Below are positions 47,825-55,636 of a stretch of 56,379 nucleotides of DNA, piece by piece (position 1 is the stretch's first letter; the number at the start of each line of letters is the position of its first letter). A program made the translations under genes and the position numbers. Source of the DNA: Clostridia bacterium (GTDB taxonomy: Bacteria; Bacillota; Clostridia; Oscillospirales; CAG-382); the NCBI GenBank assembly GCA_017625615.1, contig JAGAKP010000016.1, forward strand, positions 1 to 56,379. The letters run 5' to 3'. The notes beneath the pieces were generated by a model that had not been told where the DNA came from, ran no database searches, and was given only the letters and a program-made list of their open reading frames with translations.

Positions 47825-49051
47825 TTATATTTGAGGGAATTTTAAATTCCGTATAAAAGCATCATTAAAATCCGTGCTTCCGCCGAGATACAGCGTTTTC
47901 GCCTTGGATGCAAGGTCTTTCGCGGTATCAATATACCCACTGTCCATCAGCATTTTAGCAGCTCCGCGTAATGCGCCGTTTCCAATAAAGCAAGCGTTGT
48001 TTTTAAGTTCACTGGGAAAAAGACCTATATTCACTGCGCTTTGCGTATCCGTATTGACTCCGAAGGCGCCGCTTAAATAGAAGGCTCTGATCTCCGTAAC
48101 ATCCGTTCCCGTGCGGGAAAGCATACATTCTATTCCCGCAGCCACGGCGGATTTTGCAAGCTGAAGCGCCCGAATATCCTTTTGATTTAAGGAAATATCC
48201 TTTCCGATCGATTTTATAACGAGAGGACGCAAAACTGTTCCCTCGTTATCTATATATCCCGCTTCAAGAAATGAACTTACCGCATCTATAAGTCCGGAGC
48301 CGCAAATGCCCACGGCGGGCTTATTTGCTACGGTATGGGAATATATCTCCCCTTCCTCCGCCCAGACACGGTAAAGGGCACCGTCGGTAGCGGCGCAACC
48401 GCAGGATATCTCGCCGCCCTCAAAGGCGGGACCCGCGGCGACGGAGGTTACGTAAAGATCGCCATTCTTATACAACGCCATTTCCCCGTTGGTGCCGATA
48501 TCGCAAAGGAGCGCGGTTTCCTTTTTGGAAACAACGTCGGCATAAAGCAAGGCAGAAACGGTGTCTCCCCCTACGAAAGCGGAAATACAAGGCGTTAAAT
48601 AGGTTTTTATCCCAAAAAGCTGTGTCCATTCCCCGAAGAGATTATCCGCTTTAAATGGAAAACGGGAAATAGAAAGGGGGTTTCTGCCTGTGAGCAGATA
48701 CAGCATAGCGGTGTTTCCCGTCATTACCATACGGTCCACATCGGTATTATGTATACCGATCGAGGCGCACCCCTCGGTCAGAAGGCTGGATATGCAATCG
48801 GTTACGCTCTTTTGAAGCTTGTCCCCTTCCCCATCCAACGCTTTGGAAATTCTGCCGATAACGTCGGCAGAAATACAACGCTGAGGGTTTTCGGAAGACC
48901 ATTTACCAAGACAGACACCCTCGGCAGAATACAGCTTAAGTACAACCGTAGTGGTGCCGAGATCCACCGCCGCGCCGTATTTGAAATCGGATGCCGCTTT
49001 CGGAGAAACGGGTATTTTATTGTCGGAGCTTAAGATATTTACAACAGACAT
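47825..49051 (-). CDS. short ASKHA-domain (RACE/DUF4445-type) protein
   Basis: 408 aa from the ATG at 49051. The family includes ATP-dependent reductive activators of corrinoid proteins (RamA, RACo). The ASKHA fold is seen in GAAVDLGTTTVVLKLYS (residue 27 on), MVMTGNTAMLYLLTG, SAFVGGDTVSALLYADV, LLCDIGTNGEMALY, VAAGPAFEGGEISCG and FYLSGAFGVNTD. The N-terminal [2Fe-2S] ferredoxin and linker domains of full activators are missing. No corrinoid protein or methyltransferase lies in the window, so its partner is unknown. Confidence 0.88.
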   Translation of the reverse strand: MSVVNILSSDNKIPVSPKAASDFKYGAAVDLGTTTVVLKLYSAEGVCLGKWSSENPQRCISADVIGRISKALDGEGDKLQKSVTDCISSLLTEGCASIGIHNTDVDRMVMTGNTAMLYLLTGRNPLSISRFPFKADNLFGEWTQLFGIKTYLTPCISAFVGGDTVSALLYADVVSKKETALLCDIGTNGEMALYKNGDLYVTSVAAGPAFEGGEISCGCAATDGALYRVWAEEGEIYSHTVANKPAVGICGSGLIDAVSSFLEAGYIDNEGTVLRPLVIKSIGKDISLNQKDIRALQLAKSAVAAGIECMLSRTGTDVTEIRAFYLSGAFGVNTDTQSAVNIGLFPSELKNNACFIGNGALRGAAKMLMDSGYIDTAKDLASKAKTLYLGGSTDFNDAFIRNLKFPQI

Positions 49052-49087
49052 AAACCCTTTTCCCTTCAAGCTTTAACTGATAAATAT

Positions 49088-49116
49088 ATTATACTAAAAC
49101 GCGGAATAAAAATCAA
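49088..49116 (-). promoter_or_regulatory. sigma-A promoter of the ASKHA gene
   Basis: On the minus strand TTGATT (49116-49111) and TATAAT (49093-49088) are 17 nt apart, 37 nt upstream of the start. Confidence 0.75.
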
Positions 49117-49133
49117 CTGAAATGTAAAAAACA

Positions 49134-49159
49134 AAAGCTTGTCACAACAAACAAGCTTT
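49134..49159 (-). terminator. terminator of the XRE regulator gene
   Basis: AAAGCTTGT and ACAAGCTTT flank an 8-nt loop, 6 nt after the stop; TTTTGTTTTTT follows on the minus strand. Confidence 0.85.
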
Positions 49160-49165
49160 AGACTC

Positions 49166-49405
49166 TTATTTGATTAATTCCTCCATAGGAATTCCGAAAA
49201 CCCTCGCGAAAGCCACAAGTTCAATATCAGTGACAAAGCGTTTTCCGCTTTCTATGCGCTGTACTGCGTTTTTATCAATATCAACACCTACAAGCTGAAG
49301 GCGGTCTGCGAGCTCTCTTTGAGAAATTTTCATTGTCATTCTATATTCGGCAATATTTTTGCCGCAAATATTGTTTTTGCCATCTAAAGACTTGTTTCTA
49401 AACAT
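49166..49405 (-). CDS. XRE-family HTH regulator
   Basis: 79 aa from the ATG at 49405 (GAGGAAATATT upstream); the open frame begins earlier but without a ribosome binding site. The Cro/CI-type HTH spans most of the protein: GKNIAEYRMTMKISQRELADRLQLVGV, then KNAVQRIESGKRFVTDIELVAFARVFG. Such single-domain regulators usually bind as dimers to 18-20-bp dyads. Two such dyads lie just upstream and overlap the promoter of the divergent DUF6809-like gene. The gene is more AT-rich than the surroundings. Confidence 0.88.
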   Translation of the reverse strand: MFRNKSLDGKNNICGKNIAEYRMTMKISQRELADRLQLVGVDIDKNAVQRIESGKRFVTDIELVAFARVFGIPMEELIK

Positions 49406-49421
49406 AATATTTCCTCGTTTC

Positions 49422-49440
49422 TGACATTCAGTACTTGTCA
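49422..49440. promoter_or_regulatory. operator-like 19-bp site O1
   Basis: TGACATTCAGTACTTGTCA: the left half equals that of O2 and the outer ends are symmetric (TGAC..GTCA), with a weaker right half. It overlaps the -35 box of the plus-strand promoter (TTGTCA, 49435-49440) and lies upstream of the XRE ribosome binding site. Confidence 0.65.
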
Positions 49441-49463
49441 ATGAAGAAATTATATGTTATAAT
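49435..49463 (+). promoter_or_regulatory. sigma-A promoter of the DUF6809-like gene
   Basis: TTGTCA and TATAAT are 17 nt apart, 50 nt before the start at 49514. Confidence 0.75.
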
Positions 49464-49474
49464 GATGCACAATA

Positions 49475-49493
49475 TGACATTCACAGAATGTCA
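49475..49493. promoter_or_regulatory. operator-like 19-bp site O2 (perfect dyad)
   Basis: TGACATTC and GAATGTCA with a 3-nt spacer form a perfect 8-bp inverted repeat, about +5 to +23 of the plus-strand transcript. It has the same length and left half as O1 at 49422, with start points 53 nt apart (near five helical turns). Confidence 0.7.
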
Positions 49494-49513
49494 ATTTGAA
49501 GGAGTGACGTATA

Positions 49514-49771
49514 ATGCAAGATATTCTTGAGGAATTATGGTGTTTATATATTGAGGACAACGATCCAAAGCTTGGAGATGACGAAAAACTGATTATGGAA
49601 AAGCTTGAAAATGCTGAAAAAGCCCTACACAAGGAGCTGAATGAAAAGCAGGTGCAGTTGCTTGAGGAATTTACCGATCACTGGGGCGAATTGTGCTCCG
49701 TATACAGAAAAGAAAGCTTTATAAAAGGCATTCGTTTTGCAACAAAATATCTGCTGGAAGCAACCGAATAA
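49514..49771 (+). CDS. DUF6809-like small protein
   Basis: 85 aa. The start MQDILEELWCLYIEDNDP and the C-terminal FIKGIRFATKYLLEA resemble the DUF6809 family of small Firmicutes proteins as I remember it. The predicted structure is helical, with a charged coil in the middle (EKLENAEKALHKELNEKQVQ). AAGGAG precedes the ATG by 8 nt. It is divergent from the XRE gene across a 108-nt region with two operators. It ends at a strong hairpin. Function unknown. Confidence 0.75.
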   Translation: MQDILEELWCLYIEDNDPKLGDDEKLIMEKLENAEKALHKELNEKQVQLLEEFTDHWGELCSVYRKESFIKGIRFATKYLLEATE

Positions 49772-49774
49772 ACA

Positions 49775-49809
49775 GTTACCCCAAGAACCAACAAGCTTCT
49801 TGGGGTAAC
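49775..49809 (+). terminator. terminator of the DUF6809-like gene
   Basis: GTTACCCCAAGAA pairs with TTCTTGGGGTAAC over 13 bp; CTTATTAT follows. The CCCCAAGAA core recalls the palindromic repeats at 27.7-27.9 kb. Confidence 0.85.
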
Positions 49810-49841
49810 TCTTATTATCGGGGTGATTTGTGAGTATTCTT

Positions 49842-51054
49842 TTATTCGTCTTTCGGCAGGCGTTTTAAGAAGGAAAGCGCCATGGGCAAGGATACCAGCG
49901 AGGTAAGGAAATAAGCGATAGGCTGTGCTATTTCGATACCCGTTATACCGAAGAAACGAGGAAGTGTCAGACACAAGGGTATAAACAGCAGTCCGCTTTG
50001 CAGGCAGGAAAGTATGAGTGCGGGAACGCTTTTGCCGATGCTTTGGAACAGCATTGTGGCGACCACGGATACGGGCAGGAAAATGAGGAACACGCACTGT
50101 ATACGCAAGGCTTCACTGCCGATACGGATAACCTCGGCTTCATCACGGAAGAGAGATATTATCTGCGGTGCAAAGGCGAAGCAGAAAGCGGATATGACAG
50201 CCATAAACGCCGCGCCGAAGACCGTTGTGAAATATGCGCTCTTTTTAACGCGTGAATACTTCTTTGCGCCGTAGTTGAAGGCGGCGACGGGCTGGAAGCC
50301 CCGTATGGATTATCTCCCAAAGAGTGCCGAATTCATCGGCAATATAGAATATGGAAATTCTGCTTTGGGTCTTTTTGAGCAAAAATACGGAAAGCAAAAT
50401 TCCGAAGGAAATATACTGTGAAACGGCGGTGGCAAGTCCCGCGCCGCTTATATCCATTTCAAGGTAAAAAATGAAGATGGGGTCAAGTATGATATTCAAA
50501 ATACCGCCGGTGGTGAGCCCGATCATTGCAAGGGCGGCCTTTCCCTCGTAGCGTAGGATGTTGTTAAGCACACAGCTTGCGGTCATTGCGGGCGCCGCCA
50601 TAAATATCCAAAAGCCGTAATCCATTGCGTGGGGCAGAATGGTGCTTGTGCTTCCCAACAAAAGCATAAGGGGCTTTAGGAAAATAAGACCCAATGACAT
50701 TATAACAGTACCGCAAAGAAGGGAATAAAAGAAGCCCGTGGATGCGTATTTGTTTGCTTTTTCGATATTCTTTGCGCCAAGCTGACGGCTGATATGGCTT
50801 CCCGCGCCGTGTCCGAACATAAAGCCGAAGGCTTGCAAAATAGACATTACGCCGAAAACGATGCTTGGTGCACCGCCTGCGCTTAACGATATCTGACTGA
50901 CGAAGTATGAATCAGCCATATTGTATATATTGGTTATAAGCATACTCACCGTTGTGGGTATACCAAGCATAAGCACGAGCCGAGCGACGGGGGTCTGCGT
51001 CATTTTAATATACTGACTGTCGGCTTTGGCTTTGGTTTGCTGAATATCGCTCAT
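49842..51054 (-). pseudogene. MATE efflux pump gene broken by internal deletion and frameshift
   Basis: The 5' part (51054 to about 50300) reads as a normal MATE pump: PVARLVLMLGIPTTVSMLIT, YNMADSYFVSQI, GHGAGSHISRQLGAK and GTLWEIIHTGLP. The frame then shifts and stops at 50245. A second frame continues FQPVAAFNYGAKKYSRVKKS and reaches a normal C-terminus at 49842 (FLKRLPKDE). Between them about 50-55 residues usual in the family are missing, and the join lies in GGGGCTTCCAG near 50294-50302. A functional pump is unlikely. Gene and lipoprotein genes upstream are in one direction, 17 nt apart. Confidence 0.88.
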
Positions 51055-51071
51055 TTTTTTACCTGTTTACA

Positions 51072-52382
51072 TCAGTTTTCGTAGCCGGGGTGGATAGTAA
51101 CTATCTCACCGCCCAGAGAAGACTCAACGCCTTCATAAGAAACGGTGAAGTATTTATCCTCCGGTGCGCTGGTGGTTGCACGGCGTTCTTCGTTCATAGG
51201 AACTCTGTATAAAGTTCCGTCAATAACGCGGTAGAGATAGGTTTCGTGCCATATAATATTCTTAACCTCGGTTTGAGTGGAAATTGCAACACCGCCCTCG
51301 TTGCCGGATTGGTCGATAGCGTTTACTCGCTTGAATTCTGCCAAAATACCCGTTCCGTGACCGGGAGAGGTAAACACGGGGCTCAAAAAGTCTGCGGGAT
51401 CCTTCCAACCGTAATCTTCACGCATTTTAACATATTCGGGAAGAGAGGATTTTTCCAAAACTTCTATCTGTAATTGCATTTTATTTTCCTCGGGAACATA
51501 AACCACAATACGAAGCTTGTCCCCGGGCAGATAGTAATACTCTGTATATTTCCAATGGTAGTTTGCGATACAGTTGTTTCCGTTTGCGCTTACGGCATAT
51601 TCACCGCCGTGAACATCGTATCCCCCTACATCCTGTTCGGTTTCGGTTATATAGCGCCAGAAAGGGCGAAAAGCAATACAACCGGTACTGAGCGTGCTTG
51701 AAGAAACATTCACAAGCGCTCTGGAAAAGGATAGACCCACATCCGATTCACTTAAAGCGTGGCCGCCAAGATAAACCGAGGGGTTATCAAGATTTTTTAC
51801 ATTGGGATCGAAATTCAATTCGCTGTTGTAGGAGCCGTTGTAGCGTTCAATATCCACTTCGGGCAAGGTTACCACAACCTCTATTCCCACCCATTTATCT
51901 CTGGAAGAAACCGCCTTGTGATACCAAGCTCCGCCGAATACGGGAGGCGCAGAGGGATTAAGAACCTCTCCTTCTATCTCACCTTCCCACACGGGAGGTG
52001 CTTCAAGCACAGCAGTTTCTGTAACGGTTATTTTTTTAAATTTAGGCTCTGCAGCGTTACCTGCAGCATCTGATAAAAAGTATGTCACGGTATATTCTCC
52101 GGGTATTTCCGGGTCAAAGCCTCCCTCGTTTATCTGTATTTGATCTGTAATATCGCCGTCCGTATCGTCGCTCCCCCTTACCCCGTTCATAATGTCGTAG
52201 GCATCGCCTTTTTTAATAACGACGTTTTCGCAAGAAGCAATAATACGTATTTTGGGCGGTGTGGTATCCTGCACCGTAGAATGCTCTCCGGCATCGGACT
52301 CCACAGAGACATCATTTTGAGGCGTAGCGCAGGCGGTGAGCAAGGTTGCGAGGGCAACAATTAAAAATGCGAATCTTTTCAT
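51072..52382 (-). CDS. lipoprotein with Ig-like (DUF5011/HYR) domain
   Basis: 436 aa. Lipobox LLTAC (Cys about 18). Residues about 40-125 form an Ig-like domain with DTTPPKIRI, KGDAYDIMNGVRGSDDTDGDIT and GEYTVTYFLSDAAGNAAE. The rest (130-436) has no recognised family but includes aromatic-rich blocks (ENKMQLQIEVLEKSS, YYYLPGDKLRIVVYVPEEN) resembling a carbohydrate-binding beta-sandwich. It follows the related gene at 52395 by 12 nt, so both are co-transcribed. Probable surface adhesin or polymer-binding protein. Confidence 0.78.
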   Translation of the reverse strand: MKRFAFLIVALATLLTACATPQNDVSVESDAGEHSTVQDTTPPKIRIIASCENVVIKKGDAYDIMNGVRGSDDTDGDITDQIQINEGGFDPEIPGEYTVTYFLSDAAGNAAEPKFKKITVTETAVLEAPPVWEGEIEGEVLNPSAPPVFGGAWYHKAVSSRDKWVGIEVVVTLPEVDIERYNGSYNSELNFDPNVKNLDNPSVYLGGHALSESDVGLSFSRALVNVSSSTLSTGCIAFRPFWRYITETEQDVGGYDVHGGEYAVSANGNNCIANYHWKYTEYYYLPGDKLRIVVYVPEENKMQLQIEVLEKSSLPEYVKMREDYGWKDPADFLSPVFTSPGHGTGILAEFKRVNAIDQSGNEGGVAISTQTEVKNIIWHETYLYRVIDGTLYRVPMNEERRATTSAPEDKYFTVSYEGVESSLGGEIVTIHPGYEN

Positions 52383-52394
52383 TGTATCCCCCCA

Positions 52395-53372
52395 TTAATC
52401 AAGAGAGATAACAAGCCCGGATATATCTATATTTTTCATATCAAGGGTAATGGGACCACTTTCATAGGAACTGCAAAAGAGATTTTTAATAAGGAAAATT
52501 CTGCAAGTCTGCTCGCCGGGATTGCCGACGAAGAAGAGATAACCGCCATCGGGAATAACCTTTTCGATATCTGTTAAGATGCCCTTAAACATACCGCCGC
52601 CCGAAGACGCATCAATAGCATTTGTCCACGAAAAGCCGGAATTCTTTACGCTTCCGTCTTCTTCTATCTGTATAAGCTCGCCTGCGGCAATACGCACCTG
52701 CTTAACAACATAATCCTTATCCGTAATAATAATTACACCGTTGGGGAAGAAAGGAACTCCACCATTGTTGGTATGATCGGGAGAATATGTATTATACTGG
52801 GAAACAAAAGTTTCTTTATCCAAAACGCAAATGCTGTCTGCCGTGCGGAATTTTGTGCCGGATGTGGTATAGCTCAAAGCGTCCTCGCCGCCCAAAGTAT
52901 ATATGTTTTTGAGCGAAAGATACTTGGCGGTAACAACTTCTTTTACAGTAACGGTAATTATTGCGGTAGATACGTTTCCTGCTGTATCTTTTGCCGCTAC
53001 GGTTACTGTATAGGTTCCGGGAACACTTGCGTCATAACCGCCGTCATCGGAAACATAAATAACTACCTCTTCATCGGGAGTAATATTATCTCTTGCAATA
53101 ATGCCGGAAATCAAATCCGGCTGCTCACCTGCGTTGTGAGTAACAGCAGGCAAAACACCGTCATTCGCATCAATAAAAGCGGGAGGAATAGTATCCTTAA
53201 CAATATCGTTTTTACTTTCCTCTGTCTGATTGTTATTTTCTTCTGCTTGGCTTTCTTCTTTTGTGCTTTCATTGGTAGAAGGAGTGCTTTGATCCGCAGG
53301 CTGCGAATCACAGGAAACGAACGCAAAGCATAATGCCATAATAAGTACAGATATGATCATCTTTTTTAACAT
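52395..53372 (-). CDS. lipoprotein with DUF5011-like Ig domain
   Basis: 325 aa. Lipobox FVSC (Cys about 21), then a low-complexity Ser/Thr/Glu/Asn linker (25-60). The Ig-like domain (about 65-145) has DNITPDEEVVIYVSDDGGYD and PGTYTVTVAAKDTAGNVSTA. The remaining C-terminal half is a beta-rich region without recognised family, with GGVPFFPNGVIIITDKDY. It is the promoter-proximal partner of the gene at 51072-52382; the shared Ig module suggests duplication followed by divergence of the C-terminal parts. Confidence 0.78.
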   Translation of the reverse strand: MLKKMIISVLIMALCFAFVSCDSQPADQSTPSTNESTKEESQAEENNNQTEESKNDIVKDTIPPAFIDANDGVLPAVTHNAGEQPDLISGIIARDNITPDEEVVIYVSDDGGYDASVPGTYTVTVAAKDTAGNVSTAIITVTVKEVVTAKYLSLKNIYTLGGEDALSYTTSGTKFRTADSICVLDKETFVSQYNTYSPDHTNNGGVPFFPNGVIIITDKDYVVKQVRIAAGELIQIEEDGSVKNSGFSWTNAIDASSGGGMFKGILTDIEKVIPDGGYLFFVGNPGEQTCRIFLIKNLFCSSYESGPITLDMKNIDISGLVISLD

Positions 53373-53401
53373 AAAAACCCTCCGTTTTTATTTATGAAAA
53401 T

Positions 53402-53430
53402 ATTATAACATACCGAAAACCCAATAGCAA
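53402..53430 (-). promoter_or_regulatory. sigma-A-like promoter of the lipoprotein pair
   Basis: On the minus strand TTGCTA (53430-53425) and TATAAT (53407-53402) are 17 nt apart, 30 nt from the start. Confidence 0.65.
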
Positions 53431-53433
53431 CAC

Positions 53434-53469
53434 AAAACTCCCGTTTGTGTAAAATAAAACGGGAGTTTT
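53434..53469 (-). terminator. terminator of uraA-upp
   Basis: AAAACTCCCGTTT pairs with AAACGGGAGTTTT (13 bp). It lies 18 nt after the upp stop and immediately before the promoter of the lipoprotein pair. Confidence 0.85.
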
Positions 53470-53486
53470 TGGCATTTTTTGATATT

Positions 53487-54128
53487 CTATTTAGTTCCGA
53501 AGAGTCTGTCGCCCGCGTCGCCGAGACCGGGAAGAATGTAGCCGTTTTCGTTAAGGCATCTGTCAAGAGTGGAAACGTAAATATCCACGTCGGGATGTGC
53601 TTCCGCAACCTTGGAAACTCCCTCGGGAGCGCCGATTATCGCCATAAACTTGATATGCTTACAGCCGTGACGCTTTAAAAGGTTGATAGCGTCGCAAGCA
53701 CTGCCGCCCGTTGCCAGCATAGGGTCAACGAGGAGAACGAGCTTGTCCTCAATACCCTGAGGAAGCTTGCAGTAATATTCGCAAGGCTCAAGGGTCTCTT
53801 CGTTACGGTACATACCGATATGTCCCACCTTTGCGGAGGGGAACAGAACGTGAATGCCGTTTACCATACCGAGACCTGCGCGGAGAATAGGAACGATAAC
53901 GATAGCGTTATCCTTTACTATACGCTGTGTGCAGGTTTCAAGAGGAGTTTTTACCTCAACCTCTGTGGTGGGAACGCCTTCCTTAAGACTTTCATAGGTC
54001 ATAAGAGTAGTTATTTCCTCAACCAGCTCGCGGAATTCCTTCATGCTGGTGCGCTCATCACGGAGAATGGCGATTTTGTGTCTTATAAGAGGATGGTCAA
54101 AAATGACCACGTTTTCATAGTTTTTCAT
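53487..54128 (-). CDS. upp: uracil phosphoribosyltransferase
   Basis: 213 aa, normal length. Upp makes UMP from uracil and PRPP. The start overlaps the uraA stop by ATGA. Motifs: DHPLIRHKIAILRDERTS at the N-terminus, VPILRAGLGMVNGIHVLFPSA, the PRPP loop LLVDPMLATGGSACDAINLL near residue 130, and GYILPGLGDAGDRLFGTK at the C-terminus, which is the uracil-binding end. Confidence 0.97.
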   Translation of the reverse strand: MKNYENVVIFDHPLIRHKIAILRDERTSMKEFRELVEEITTLMTYESLKEGVPTTEVEVKTPLETCTQRIVKDNAIVIVPILRAGLGMVNGIHVLFPSAKVGHIGMYRNEETLEPCEYYCKLPQGIEDKLVLLVDPMLATGGSACDAINLLKRHGCKHIKFMAIIGAPEGVSKVAEAHPDVDIYVSTLDRCLNENGYILPGLGDAGDRLFGTK

Positions 54129-55504
54129 TGTTTGTTCTTCCTGCCCTTGTTAAGAATAATATTTACTATTATACCGAGTATAAGTGCGCAAGCCGTAGAG
54201 GAGATGGCTACTTTACCTATAGCCATTGCCGTACCGCCGATACCGCATATAAGAATAGCGGATACGGTAAAGAGATTTGCGTTATCCTCGAGATCAACCT
54301 TCTGGATCATTTTAAGACCCGAAACTGCGATAAAGCCGTAAAGGGTTATGCAAACGCCGCCCATTACACAGCCGGGAATAGAATCCAGAAAGGCAACGAA
54401 GGGAGAAACGAACGCGATGAGAATTGAAAGTATTGCAGTGGTCGTGATAGTAGCAACAGAGGCGTTGCGGGTAATGGCAACACAGCCGACCGACTCGCCG
54501 TAAGTGGTGTTGGGGCATCCGCCGAAGATGGCGCCCGCAATCGAGCCGACACCGTCGCCAAGCAGAGTGCGGTGAAGACCGGGATTTTCAAGAAGATCCT
54601 TATCGATTATAGAAGAAAGATTCTTGTGGTCCGCGATATGCTCCGCGAAAACTACAAACGCAACGGGGACGTATGCAACTGCGATGGTTGCAAGATAGCT
54701 TAAATCAAAATCCTTGACGCCCTTCAGCGCGTTGATAAAGGTAAATTCGGGTACAGCAAGGAAGGTCTTTAAGCCGACTCCGTCTGCCGCAAGCGCTTGG
54801 AAGGGTGCAAAATCTATTATCTTAAGAGTGTCAACGCCTGCGGCATAGCCGATAACCGTGAAAATAAGTGCGACTGCATAACCCGAAAGGATACCGATAA
54901 TAAAGGGGATAAGCTTTGTCATCTTCTTGCCGTAGGTGGAGCAAAGGATTACAACGATAAAGGTAACGATGGCGCAGATAAAGGATACCCAGATGTTGGC
55001 AGTCATTATAAATTCGCCGTTATCCGTCTTCGGACCGTAGGAAAATACGTCATTGATGGCGGCACTTGAAAAAGACAAGCCGATAAGAGCAACGGTGGGA
55101 CCGATAACTGCTGCAGGCATAAGCTTATTTATCCAGCCTACACCGACGAATTTAACCACCAAAGCGATGATAACATAAACGAGGCCCGCGAAGACGGCGC
55201 CGACGATAAGGCCGAGATAGCCGACCTGCATAGAAACTGCGCCTGCAAAGGCAGCCAGCATAGAGGGGATAAAGACGAAGGATGAGCCGAGGAACACGGG
55301 ACTGCGGAACTTGGTAAAGAGCTGGTATACCAGCGTACCGACACCTGCGCCGAAAAGCGCCGCAGACGCAGACATTTCATTGCCGACTATAGCGGGAACG
55401 GCGATGGTTGCCGCCATAATTGCAAGAAGCTGCTGAATGGCAAAAACTAAGAGCTTGCCGAACTTAGGTTTTTCGTGGACGTCGTAGATAAGCTTTTTTT
55501 CCAT
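54125..55504 (-). CDS. uraA: uracil permease (NCS2/SLC23 family)
   Basis: 459 aa, about 14 membrane segments. NCS2 features: QQLLAIMAATIAVPAIVG near residue 24, PVFLGSSFVFIPSMLAAF near 69, VAFVVFAEHIADHKNLSS with the conserved Glu near 280, and GCPNTTYGESVGCVAITRN near 325, the family signature with the substrate-binding Glu. The overlap with upp indicates a uracil rather than xanthine substrate. Leader of about 55 nt after the promoter; no obvious PyrR attenuator or riboswitch is seen. Confidence 0.94.
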   Translation of the reverse strand: MEKKLIYDVHEKPKFGKLLVFAIQQLLAIMAATIAVPAIVGNEMSASAALFGAGVGTLVYQLFTKFRSPVFLGSSFVFIPSMLAAFAGAVSMQVGYLGLIVGAVFAGLVYVIIALVVKFVGVGWINKLMPAAVIGPTVALIGLSFSSAAINDVFSYGPKTDNGEFIMTANIWVSFICAIVTFIVVILCSTYGKKMTKLIPFIIGILSGYAVALIFTVIGYAAGVDTLKIIDFAPFQALAADGVGLKTFLAVPEFTFINALKGVKDFDLSYLATIAVAYVPVAFVVFAEHIADHKNLSSIIDKDLLENPGLHRTLLGDGVGSIAGAIFGGCPNTTYGESVGCVAITRNASVATITTTAILSILIAFVSPFVAFLDSIPGCVMGGVCITLYGFIAVSGLKMIQKVDLEDNANLFTVSAILICGIGGTAMAIGKVAISSTACALILGIIVNIILNKGRKNKQ

Positions 55505-55561
55505 AACTTTTCTTCCTTTGATTTTATTTTACATAGGACTAAAAAGATATTTGCTACGCTT

Positions 55562-55591
55562 ATTCTACCACAACATATACGCATTTGTAAA
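55562..55591 (-). promoter_or_regulatory. sigma-A-like promoter of uraA-upp
   Basis: On the minus strand TTTACA (55591-55586) and TAGAAT (55567-55562) are 18 nt apart, 57 nt upstream of the uraA start. Confidence 0.5.
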
Positions 55592-55636
55592 CAATTTATT
55601 ACACTTTTCTTCAAAATATAGCAAATTATACAAATG

